From positions 1,070 to 10,471 of the forward strand of contig JAHDWY010000089.1 of the NCBI GenBank assembly GCA_023384315.1: a DNA stretch of 9,402 nt, written 5' to 3'. Positions 1 to 6,741 of the stretch are shown piece after piece (position 1 is the first letter of the stretch; the number at the start of each line of letters is the position of its first letter). A program made the translations under genes and the position numbers. A model generated the notes under the pieces. That model was not told the origin of the DNA, did no database searches, and saw only the letters and a list, made by a program, of their open reading frames with translations. The stretch comes from Candidatus Hydrogenedentota bacterium. Lineage in GTDB: Bacteria > Hydrogenedentota > Hydrogenedentia > Hydrogenedentales > SLHB01.

Positions 1-1
1 A

Positions 2-421
2 GCGGTTATCACCCAGTACTTCCCCGAGGCGGTAACGCCGATTTCGCGGCTCGTACAAGAGGACAACGTGTCCGTGTGCGATGCCGAGCGCGAGATTCTG
101 GATGGGTATTGCCATTCGGACATTGGGTCGTGGCTCGCCGAACGCTGGGAACTGCCGGAAGAACTGGTGGAAAGCATTGCCAACCACCACACGCCGGAAT
201 CGGTCGCTCCGGAACGGATTCTGACCTATACGACCCATCTTGCGGACTGCGTCTGCAACCGCGTGGGTATTCGCGCCATCAATGCCGAAACCGACTATGA
301 AGTTTCGCCGGTTGTCGCAAGGCATCTATCGGTCGATGCATCGGTCATCAGCGGGATTGAAACTCGTCTCGACAAACAGCGCGGATTGATCGGGGCCATG
401 GCCGCGGGCGGCGCCTGCTGA
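2..421 (+). CDS. HDOD/HD-type signalling protein, C-terminal fragment
   Basis: Partial gene, cut by the left window edge; the open frame runs from base 2 to a TGA at 419-421 (139 residues seen). A GTG at base 68 is in frame but is not the true start, because the frame upstream reads as sensible protein. The fragment holds the end of an HDOD or HD-GYP-like helical domain: a CHSDIGSWLAERWELP segment (residues 37-52) is followed by the NHHTPE motif (61-66) and an ADCVCNRVGI helix (81-90), the usual order in HDOD proteins. HDOD domains generally act in signalling or regulation and often lack phosphodiesterase activity; the N-terminal part that would settle this is outside the window. The next gene starts about 100 bases downstream on the same strand, and I see no terminator hairpin in between. 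No functional link to the neighbours is evident. Confidence 0.8.
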   Translation, partial: AVITQYFPEAVTPISRLVQEDNVSVCDAEREILDGYCHSDIGSWLAERWELPEELVESIANHHTPESVAPERILTYTTHLADCVCNRVGIRAINAETDYEVSPVVARHLSVDASVISGIETRLDKQRGLIGAMAAGGAC

Positions 422-523
422 GTCTGCCAGAACCCGCAAGTCCGCGCCCTTCCATATCTTTCGTATTTCGAGCCAAGGATCTCATTCGATTTTGATTGGC
501 GGGTGAGGTAATTTGGACTCGGT

Positions 524-2059
524 ATGACCCAACCATTGCCAGACACTGAGACCATGCCCGCGCGGCGATTCGCGGCGGTACTGGCGGTCTTCTACGCGGG
601 CGCGCACGTCATGCTCTACGCCGCGGGCGTGCGGATGGACACCTCGCCCTTGGGCGTGTTCATGCAATATGCCGATCCGGAACTCCTGCAAAGCCGGCTG
701 CTCGAAACTTGCTGGTACCTCCACATTCAGCCGCCCTTGTTCAACCTCTTTCTGGGCATCGTCCTGAAGCTATTCCCGAATACTTTCGGCCTGGCCTTCA
801 ACGTAATCTACCTGGCGCTCGGCTTTTCGCTGTTCATAGCGATCGTGATGATTCAGACTCGCCTCGGAGTCTCTCGCGTGGTGGCGGCGGCCGTGGCCAT
901 GGTCTTTGTCATCAGCCCGTCATACCTCCTGTACGAACACCTCCTGGCATACACCTTTCCGTGCGCGGCCCTGCTCGCAGGATCCGCCGTCTTTCTGGAT
1001 GCTTACCTGCGCAACGGCAACGCGCGATACGGCTGGCTTTTCTTTCTCACGATCGCCCTGCTGGGAGGCGTTCGGGCGACGTACCATCTTGTCTTCTTCG
1101 CGCTGGTGGCTGGCTTCGTTCTCGCCGTAATGCGGCCGCCGCGAAGAAAACTTGTGTGGATGGTGGCGGTGCCCGCCATGTTGCTGGTCAGCCTTTACGC
1201 GAAGAACGCAGTTCTTTTCGGCGAGTTTTCCACCTGCTCGTTTGCCGGGAAAAACCTGTGGATCAAGACCGTGGGGAACCTGCGCTGGGAGGACAAGGTT
1301 CGCCTTGTCGAGGAAGGTAAGCTTTCGCCGGTGTCGCTGGTCAACCGGTTTGAAGCGGTGGCGTCATACCCGGAATCGTTTCGCCAGATTGGCGACATGC
1401 CGAACGCGCCGGTGCTGCGGGAAGAGGCCAAGTCGACGGGAGAAATCAACTACAACCATGCGGCGCAACTTGCGATCTCTCGGGCCTACGGTGCCGATGC
1501 GCGCTACGGTCTTACTAAGTATCCAAATGTCTTCGTCGCCACGAACATCCAGGCTTGGCTGAATTACATCACGCCAGGAAGTTCCCGCGCCGCCGATTCG
1601 ACAAACTATCCGCTACTCAAACCGTTGACGCGCATTTACGACCGGTTGCTGTATGGAGAAGCAAACATCCCACTGGAAGAGAGCCACCCCTTGCTCGAAC
1701 ACCACGACTGGGGCAACCGCCAATACGTCTTCCTCCTCGTGGGCCTGCCCACGCTCCTCGCGTATGGGTTCTGGTGCGGCCTTGGCCTGGGCCGAGCCCG
1801 GCACCGGCTCACGCGGGAGCAGCGAATGGTCATCCTTTACCTATGCGGGATTATCCTCTACGTCGCTATCGTCGGGAATACCATGGAGTTGAACGAAACC
1901 AGCCGGTTCCGTTTCGAGACCGACCCCTTCTACGTCGTCCTTGCCGGAGTATTGCTCCAGCACATCATGTCCCGCTTCGCACGCACGCCGCTCTGGCTGT
2001 TGCCCGCCCATGTCGAAGCCCGCCGGGCTGCGGCTGCGCAGGGGGCTGGGCCGGTGTAG
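524..2059 (+). CDS. GT-C-like integral membrane glycosyltransferase (PMT/ArnT-like)
   Basis: A 511-residue polytopic membrane protein. Hydrophobic segments lie near residues 15-34, 74-110 (probably two), 118-135, 141-158, 170-182, 186-203, 210-226, 400-420, 435-450 and 466-482. A large hydrophilic, presumably extracytoplasmic section spans 230-395. Near the N-terminus, an acidic loop after the first segment leads to HIQPPLFNLFLG (67-78), which resembles the short 'QPPL' motif of GT-C enzymes that use polyprenyl-phosphate sugars. ETSRFRFETDPFYVVL (458-473) resembles the conserved C-terminal loop and helix of the same enzymes. The likely role is moving a sugar from a lipid carrier onto a lipid, glycan or protein outside the cytoplasm; donor and acceptor are unknown. 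The start is uncertain: a GAGGT lies 14 bases upstream of ATG 524, and a second in-frame ATG at 554 is also possible. The family call is by motif and topology only. Confidence 0.6.
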   Translation: MTQPLPDTETMPARRFAAVLAVFYAGAHVMLYAAGVRMDTSPLGVFMQYADPELLQSRLLETCWYLHIQPPLFNLFLGIVLKLFPNTFGLAFNVIYLALGFSLFIAIVMIQTRLGVSRVVAAAVAMVFVISPSYLLYEHLLAYTFPCAALLAGSAVFLDAYLRNGNARYGWLFFLTIALLGGVRATYHLVFFALVAGFVLAVMRPPRRKLVWMVAVPAMLLVSLYAKNAVLFGEFSTCSFAGKNLWIKTVGNLRWEDKVRLVEEGKLSPVSLVNRFEAVASYPESFRQIGDMPNAPVLREEAKSTGEINYNHAAQLAISRAYGADARYGLTKYPNVFVATNIQAWLNYITPGSSRAADSTNYPLLKPLTRIYDRLLYGEANIPLEESHPLLEHHDWGNRQYVFLLVGLPTLLAYGFWCGLGLGRARHRLTREQRMVILYLCGIILYVAIVGNTMELNETSRFRFETDPFYVVLAGVLLQHIMSRFARTPLWLLPAHVEARRAAAAQGAGPV

Positions 2060-2153
2060 TGGTTGCGGGGGGCCTAGCCGTGGCGCGGAATCCGAGGCTA
2101 TGGTAGAGTACCTCAGCCAATCCGGCATCGGCTGCAGCGAGCAGTTCATTCGT

Positions 2154-2158
2154 GGAGG
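2154..2158 (+). promoter_or_regulatory. Ribosome binding site of the lysyl oxidase gene
   Basis: GGAGG lies 11 bases upstream of the ATG at 2170. It decides the start: an in-frame GTG at 2152 directly abuts this site, so the longer reading would put the ribosome binding site inside the gene. The ATG start also places a clean signal peptide at the N-terminus. Confidence 0.65.
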
Positions 2159-2169
2159 TTTGTTGTATC

Positions 2170-2973
2170 ATGCGTGTTGTGCGGTTCCTTTCCCTCGCGT
2201 CCGCTGCAATTGCGTTTCCGTTGATGGCCCTGGCCGGCGACCCGGAGCCGGTGGATTTGTTGCCGGATATCATCACGAATCCAGCGACGCTCACGGATAC
2301 GGAAATCGTCGACAACGTGGTCTCTGGCCGTATCCACCTCCGCTTGTCCAATTCCACCCCCAATATTGGCGATGGCCCACTGGAAGTCTACGGGGTCGAG
2401 CCCAAGCATGACGGCGAAGGCGACGAAACACAGCCGGTCAACCAGCGCATCTATCGGTCCGACGACTCCTATTACGACCGGGAAGCAGGGTTCTTCGAAT
2501 ACCACCCGGAACATCATCACACCCACTTGCAGGATTGGTCACGCTATCGCTTGCGGGAGATCCTGCCGAACGATGGCGTCGGCGATGTGGTCGCGGAAGG
2601 CGACAAGACTTCGTTTTGCCTGTTGGACAGTCGAGTCTACGACAAGACCCTGCCCGGCGCGCCGCCGTCTTCCGTCTTCCGGGATTGCGATCAGGGCACC
2701 CAAGGGATCTCCGTGGGATACGAAGACCTCTACAGCAAGGATCTGCCGGACCAGTGGATCGACATCACGGATGTCCCGGACGGGGAATACTGGCTCGAAT
2801 CGGAGGCCGACGCCGGAAATGTCATCCTCGAAAAGGACGAAACCAACAACACCGCCCGCGTGAAAGTCATCATCGACAAAGGCGACGCCGGCCCGAACCT
2901 TATGGGGATTTTCGCCGCCTTGTTCGCCATCCTGCAGCAGTTGCTGGCTTTCTTGCGGGGATTCTTTGCATAA
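2170..2973 (+). CDS. Secreted bacterial lysyl oxidase (copper amine oxidase, LTQ type)
   Basis: A 267-residue protein with a signal peptide (basic MRVVR, hydrophobic core, ALA cleavage after about residue 22). Lysyl oxidases deaminate the epsilon-amino group of peptidyl lysine to an aldehyde, using copper and a lysine tyrosylquinone (LTQ) cofactor. An N-terminal beta segment has TPNIGDGPLEVYG (63-75), typical of the family. YHPEHHHTHLQDW (111-123) matches the copper site, with ligands H115, H117 and H119. VAEGDKTSFCLLDS (141-154) matches the human segment around the LTQ lysine, making K146 the precursor, and Y188 aligns with the LTQ tyrosine just before QWIDITDV (195-202). VILEKDETNNTARV (218-231) closes the fold. 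Only two cysteines remain in the mature protein (C150, C173), enough for one disulfide against several in animal enzymes. The C-terminal ~24 residues are unusually hydrophobic and may anchor the protein. The target is unknown; a cell-surface protein or amine-bearing polymer is possible. Family call is firm, physiological role is not. Confidence 0.92.
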   Translation: MRVVRFLSLASAAIAFPLMALAGDPEPVDLLPDIITNPATLTDTEIVDNVVSGRIHLRLSNSTPNIGDGPLEVYGVEPKHDGEGDETQPVNQRIYRSDDSYYDREAGFFEYHPEHHHTHLQDWSRYRLREILPNDGVGDVVAEGDKTSFCLLDSRVYDKTLPGAPPSSVFRDCDQGTQGISVGYEDLYSKDLPDQWIDITDVPDGEYWLESEADAGNVILEKDETNNTARVKVIIDKGDAGPNLMGIFAALFAILQQLLAFLRGFFA

Positions 2974-2976
2974 CGT

Positions 2977-2995
2977 GCACGGGAACCCACCGTGC
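2977..2995. terminator. Possible bidirectional terminator hairpin between convergent genes
   Basis: GCACGG at 2977-2982 and CCGTGC at 2990-2995 form a 6-bp GC-rich stem with a 7-base loop. The hairpin sits in the 30-base gap between the stop of the lysyl oxidase gene (+) and the stop of the small membrane protein gene (-), where a shared terminator would be expected. No clear T-run follows on either strand, so intrinsic termination is not certain. Confidence 0.35.
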
Positions 2996-3003
2996 CGGCC
3001 GCA

Positions 3004-3501
3004 TCACGCCATGTAGGTTGTTCCGTACCAGACCTGGAACCATTTCCCAAAGACCCAGACGAACAGGCCTGAACTGCCATAGGCGCCCAGGGGACCCGTG
3101 TAATTTCCGAAGCTGGCGTGGAAGAAGAACGGTCCGCGGTACTTGATGGCCCAGGAATTCTGGCTCGCGTCCACGTATTGAATGTATTCATGGACGCCTT
3201 CTTCGAAGTGTTGGAGGTTTTCCGGAGGCAACTGGTCGCGGTAGACGACCATCGTCGTCCCGCGCTCTTGCAGCAATTCCTCCATGCCGCGGTATTCTCG
3301 GGGTGACAGTTGGCGAAGGGAACCGTTGTCAATCACGATGTAAGAATTGACCGGGGGACCGCCTTCAAATCCGCCGAGGCTCTTCAGCACCAACAATCGC
3401 CCTCGCGCTTCGGGCGCCCACAGGTAGTACGTTGCGGTCTGAAAAAACAGCAGCAAGGCCAGCACGATCAATACGATGCGCAGAGTCTTCCGGTTCTTCA
3501 T
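3004..3501 (-). CDS. Membrane-anchored small protein of unknown function
   Basis: A 165-residue protein that I do not recognise. A basic N-terminus (MKNRKTLR) and one hydrophobic helix (about residues 8-27) suggest a signal anchor with the rest outside the cytoplasm. A middle part (50-110) has mixed alpha/beta character with charged, helix-like stretches. The C-terminal 45 residues are rich in Gly, Phe, Trp and Tyr (for example RGPFFFHASFGNYTGP at 122-137 and VWVFGKWFQVWYG at 148-160) and look like packed beta strands. A GGAGGG site (3511-3516, minus-strand sense) lies 9 bases before the ATG and supports this start. It is the last gene of the minus-strand cluster, 51 bases after the two-domain esterase, so it is probably co-transcribed. 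That position hints at an envelope role linked to polysaccharide processing, but nothing in the sequence proves it. Confidence 0.75.
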   Translation of the reverse strand: MKNRKTLRIVLIVLALLLFFQTATYYLWAPEARGRLLVLKSLGGFEGGPPVNSYIVIDNGSLRQLSPREYRGMEELLQERGTTMVVYRDQLPPENLQHFEEGVHEYIQYVDASQNSWAIKYRGPFFFHASFGNYTGPLGAYGSSGLFVWVFGKWFQVWYGTTYMA

Positions 3502-3510
3502 GGATGCAAT

Positions 3511-3516
3511 CCCTCC
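3511..3516 (-). promoter_or_regulatory. Ribosome binding site of the small membrane protein gene
   Basis: Reads GGAGGG on the minus strand, 9 bases upstream of the ATG at 3499-3501. The strength of the site argues that this small gene of unknown function is really translated. Confidence 0.7.
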
Positions 3517-3552
3517 GCGACTTGGACCCCTTTCCAGACCGAAGGTTCGCGG

Positions 3553-5823
3553 TCAGAAGTCCAACTGTTCGCGGAGGAATTCGAAGGTACCCACGCCGTG
3601 GATGGTGTGGGGGCCATTGAAGTATTCGATGGTCGTGCGGTCGCCGAGGCCGAGTTCGTCGTACATGCGCCGAACCTTGGCGTATTCATGGGCGACCCAT
3701 TCGTCGTAGGACACGCCGTCGCGGTGGCCCCGTTCGACCATGAAGGGCCGCGGGAAAATCAGCGCCGCCATCTCGCCGTAGTCGAAGGTGCTGCCGAGAT
3801 CCCACTCGAACATCTCGTACTCGCCGGTGAACATGTAACTGAGCGGGTAGTCCACGGTCACGTTCTTCTTGATCCACTCGTTGAAATCGCCCGAGCAGAT
3901 CGACAGGCAATAGCCCTCCAGAATCGCCGGCACGCGCATGGCCGTCTTGCCGCCGTAGCTGAGCCCGTAGAAGGCGATGCGCTCGGGATCGACGAAGGGT
4001 TGCTGCCCCAACCATTCCAGGGTCCGTTCGTGTTGGCGCACGATAAAAGAGAAGAGCGATAACTCCAACGGGTTCGCTTTGCGCTGCAGCACGCGAAACG
4101 CGTCGCCGCCCACGTAGGGGTTCTGCGAAGCGTAGGTGACAAAGCCCTGCTCCGCGAGTTTGCACGCGAACTGGTGATAGTAATCGCTTTGAATGCTGGG
4201 GTCCGCCACTTCGCGCGCGTACCCTTCGAGGCCGTGTTGGCACACGACGACCGGACGCCGTTCGCCCTCCGGGATGTTCTTGGGCACGAGCAAAATGCCA
4301 AAAGCAAAAACGTCGGGATAGACGTCCAATTGCACTTCGTACCCGCGGTAGGCGGGTTCGTCGAAAACCAGCCGCGTGCGCGGATTGATGGGAACGGAGG
4401 CCGGCGGCAGTTCACCGATGACTTCCCTGGAAAAGTAGTCGCGATACCATTTCGCGCTTTCGGCCCACGCTTCCGCCGAAGCGTAGTCCGCTCGCTTCCA
4501 GAACTCGTCGCGCACCTTCTGGCTCGTGCGCATGAGATGCTGCGTGTCGTTGATGAGTTGATCGACCTGTCGCTTCATGCGCGCCTCGGCATCGGGCAGC
4601 GCTGCGACAATCTTCGGCTGGTCGCCGTTACGCAACGCCCCACCGATCGCAGACATGAATGAGGACAGCCCATCGTCGCTTCCCGGCAATCCGCTGCCAT
4701 TGCCCGTAAGCTGAATCGCGCCGGACGCATTCAGATTACCGACGAGCTCGTGAGCACGATCCACTTCGCCTTGCACGGCCTCAAAGGACGGCGTACTGAT
4801 GCGGCCCGGTGCCGCGCCCGTGCGACCGGAAGACGGTTCCGGCGGCCCATCGATTTGCGGATGATCGCAGGCTTCAACGATCAACGTGCGTGGCGCGATG
4901 AGACTCGCGATCTCGGCATCACCAAATTCGTGCAACAGGGACCACACGTTGCGGTAGATGGGTTCGCTCCACACGTCGCTGCGCGGTTTGAAATAACCCG
5001 ACACCACGGCAGCATCGACGCGCGTATCCACCGCCGCGGTGTAGAACGCAATCAATCCGCCTTCGCCGGAGCCGATGACGCCAATTGGTGCGTCGCCACG
5101 TTCTGCTTCAAACCAATCAATGGCCGCGCGCGCTTTCTGCACTTCGTAGCCGATGATGTGACGTCCCAGTTCGTAAGCCGCGCGGTACGCGAACTCGCGA
5201 TGCGGCTGGTTGGTCATGCGAATGTCCGGGTTGCCGGAGTACGTATCGCGTCGATCGAGCAACGTGGGAACGATCACGCGGCACCCGCTTTCCGCAAGCC
5301 GCCGCGCGAATTGCGCGTCCGCAGGCACGTCTTCGACCAAGCCAAGCAATGCTTCCGGCGACCAGTCGCAATCAGGAAGCGCAACGACACTCGCAACGGC
5401 CTTCTCTTTCGGCTCAATCAGCAATCCTTCGCCATAGACCTCGCGCAGCACGCGCCAGCGAACGGCGTACACGCGGTAAACGGCGCTCTCCGCGATGAGC
5501 GCGGGCGAATCGGTTGTCGCGACCAATTCCATCGGACCCGCCTCGCGCTCTTCGTGAGCGCCAATGATGCGGGCAAACCGTTGCCGATTGGGTTCAACCG
5601 ATTGCGCATACGCATCAGGCGAGGAAAAGTCCCGTTGCCAATACTCCTCGCGATTCGCGACGCTCGCGTCGATCAGTTGCATGAGATGCGCATCGATCCC
5701 CGCGACCATGGCTTCGACAGGTTCGCCCGTGATGGTTAAAGGCGCCGTGCCGGGCAAAGGTTCAACGGCTACCGCGCCATGCACCAGTTGGCTCAACACA
5801 ATCGCAATCATTGGCAGCGTCAT
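3553..5823 (-). CDS. Secreted tandem alpha/beta hydrolase, acetylxylan esterase/dienelactone hydrolase type
   Basis: A 756-residue secreted protein: signal peptide with AVA cleavage after about residue 19, then two copies of an alpha/beta hydrolase module. Each copy opens with an Arg/Trp-rich helical segment (REEYW at 58-62; RDEFW at 438-442) and carries a hydrolase core; a Gly/Ser-rich linker lies near 360-400. The second core looks active: oxyanion-side QHGLEG (529-534), nucleophile elbow GLSYGG (620-625, Ser622), an acid in the ERGHRDG segment (probably Asp702) and GPHTIHG near the C-terminus (probably His739). The first core has GSGEGG (251-256), with Gly where the Ser should be, and lacks the acid and His segments, so it is probably not catalytic. 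Likely activity is removing acetyl or other ester groups from a carbohydrate, inferred from family and neighbours. A TTG at 5833-5835 would add four residues, but it overlaps the GGAGAGG site, so ATG at 5823 is preferred. Gaps of about 51 bases on both sides fit an operon. Confidence 0.8.
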   Translation of the reverse strand: MTLPMIAIVLSQLVHGAVAVEPLPGTAPLTITGEPVEAMVAGIDAHLMQLIDASVANREEYWQRDFSSPDAYAQSVEPNRQRFARIIGAHEEREAGPMELVATTDSPALIAESAVYRVYAVRWRVLREVYGEGLLIEPKEKAVASVVALPDCDWSPEALLGLVEDVPADAQFARRLAESGCRVIVPTLLDRRDTYSGNPDIRMTNQPHREFAYRAAYELGRHIIGYEVQKARAAIDWFEAERGDAPIGVIGSGEGGLIAFYTAAVDTRVDAAVVSGYFKPRSDVWSEPIYRNVWSLLHEFGDAEIASLIAPRTLIVEACDHPQIDGPPEPSSGRTGAAPGRISTPSFEAVQGEVDRAHELVGNLNASGAIQLTGNGSGLPGSDDGLSSFMSAIGGALRNGDQPKIVAALPDAEARMKRQVDQLINDTQHLMRTSQKVRDEFWKRADYASAEAWAESAKWYRDYFSREVIGELPPASVPINPRTRLVFDEPAYRGYEVQLDVYPDVFAFGILLVPKNIPEGERRPVVVCQHGLEGYAREVADPSIQSDYYHQFACKLAEQGFVTYASQNPYVGGDAFRVLQRKANPLELSLFSFIVRQHERTLEWLGQQPFVDPERIAFYGLSYGGKTAMRVPAILEGYCLSICSGDFNEWIKKNVTVDYPLSYMFTGEYEMFEWDLGSTFDYGEMAALIFPRPFMVERGHRDGVSYDEWVAHEYAKVRRMYDELGLGDRTTIEYFNGPHTIHGVGTFEFLREQLDF

Positions 5824-5826
5824 CGT

Positions 5827-5833
5827 CCTCTCC
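5827..5833 (-). promoter_or_regulatory. Ribosome binding site of the esterase gene
   Basis: Reads GGAGAGG on the minus strand, with its GGAG core 6 bases before the ATG at 5821-5823. It decides the start: the alternative in-frame TTG begins two bases upstream of the end of this site and would place it within the coding sequence. Confidence 0.65.
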
Positions 5834-5874
5834 AATTGTCGGGTGTTCTTTGGGGAGCGAATATGGGCGCGCGG

Positions 5875-6696
5875 CTACCCCTCTTCCGCCGGGTGAATTG
5901 AAGCCTGCGCCCGCGCGATCTCACCGTCCACATCCTCGCCTTCGTAGAACCACATGCGGCCCGTTACTTCCACCCGCTCGCCTGGCGCACAATCGGGCAG
6001 CACCGGATCGGAATGGATGCACGGCACCGGCGGGTTCCCCCAAACGCGACGGTAGTGATCGAAGGCGACCAGGATCCACCGCTTGCCGTCATCGGACTGA
6101 ATTGCGGCAACGCCGTCCTCGAAACGTGGCCCCTCTTCCTTTTGCCCGTTGAACCCTTCCGCGCCCTTGAGCATGAGACAGACTTGCGTGCGCAATCCCG
6201 TCAGCGGTTCCGTCGTCCCATTCTCGAGCCACAGCGTGAAGTCCACACCGTTTGCATCGGAGACGGCGGACCCGCCGAACCGGATGTCATTAGGCAACCG
6301 CCACGCATTCTCCCAGCCGCCGCCCTCGCGCGATTTCCAGTCCACGTTGTCGATGAACACGTGTTGCTGGTCCCAGATTGTGGGAATGTGCGTGTGCGCG
6401 AGATAGGTCAAGCCGAGATTGCTGAAGATTGCTTCCGGCAAGTCGACCACCACGTAGCCGCCGTTCTCCCACGGCGCGAACACGCTGAGCTTCGTGCCGC
6501 GCATGGGATCGATTGCGCCTTCGAGGAAGCCGATGCGCGGATGCCGCCCACCGGGGTAGGGAAGCACGTTGACGGTGCCTTCGTCGTGCGGTCTCGGTTC
6601 GATCTCGAGCGCGTCGATCTTGGCCTGCATCAAGTCCGCGGGGTACCAGCAGACCGCCGCGGCCTCTTCGATGGAGTAGCCGTGATCGTGGAGCAT
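5875..6696 (-). CDS. Beta-rich protein of unknown function, possibly the split-off C-terminal part of the deacetylase
   Basis: From the first Met the open frame encodes 273 residues with no signal peptide. A short helical N-terminus (YSIEEAAAV, 7-15) leads into a beta-rich body with dense runs that look conserved: LPYPGGRHPRIGFLEGAIDP (45-64), a YVVVDLPEAIFSNLGLTYLAHTH stretch (81-103), a WGNPP (219-223) and CIHSDP (226-231) block, and a WFYEGEDVDGEI end (249-260). The abundance of Trp, Gly and His suggests a carbohydrate-binding or enzymatic beta-sandwich, but I cannot name the family. The gene is odd at its start: protein-like sequence continues in frame upstream of the Met for 14 codons, to the very TAA that ends the deacetylase. 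Those codons include no ATG, GTG or TTG, and no ribosome binding site precedes the Met. It may therefore be the second half of one longer protein. It ends 51 bases before the esterase gene. Confidence 0.6.
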   Translation of the reverse strand: MLHDHGYSIEEAAAVCWYPADLMQAKIDALEIEPRPHDEGTVNVLPYPGGRHPRIGFLEGAIDPMRGTKLSVFAPWENGGYVVVDLPEAIFSNLGLTYLAHTHIPTIWDQQHVFIDNVDWKSREGGGWENAWRLPNDIRFGGSAVSDANGVDFTLWLENGTTEPLTGLRTQVCLMLKGAEGFNGQKEEGPRFEDGVAAIQSDDGKRWILVAFDHYRRVWGNPPVPCIHSDPVLPDCAPGERVEVTGRMWFYEGEDVDGEIARAQASIHPAEEG

Positions 6697-6738
6697 GATG
6701 GGTGCCCAGAAGGCGAGGTTCTCGCGGGTCGACGCCGC

Positions 6739-6741
6739 TTA
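6739..6741 (-). other. In-frame TAA separating deacetylase and downstream domain
   Basis: This TAA ends the deacetylase and lies in the same reading frame as the next open frame. After it the frame reads AASTRENLAFWAPI and then the first Met of the downstream protein, with amino-acid content like that of real protein. One base change (for example GAA to TAA) would explain the split. Other explanations are a sequencing or assembly error, or two genuine genes with a weakly initiated second cistron. Confidence 0.6.

Noticed and set aside
491..514. TTGATT and TAATTT considered as a promoter for the membrane glycosyltransferase gene.
   Set aside because: The spacing of 11 bases is far too short for a standard sigma-70-type promoter.
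2060..2151. Weak inverted repeat (TAGCC at 2075-2079, GGCTA at 2096-2100) in the gap before the lysyl oxidase gene, considered as a terminator.
   Set aside because: Only 5 bp of stem with a 16-base loop and no T-run; not better than chance in this composition. No convincing promoter boxes were seen in the gap either.
3310..5739. Long open frames on the + strand opposite the esterase (3310-4062 and 4750-5739).
   Set aside because: They mirror the codon pattern of the minus-strand gene in GC-rich DNA, have Arg/His-rich low-sense translations with no domain or signal, and lack ribosome binding sites.
6739..6741. Reassignment of TAA to a sense codon in this organism.
   Set aside because: Another gene in the window (lysyl oxidase) ends normally with TAA, and TAG and TGA also end genes, so a general code change is not supported.
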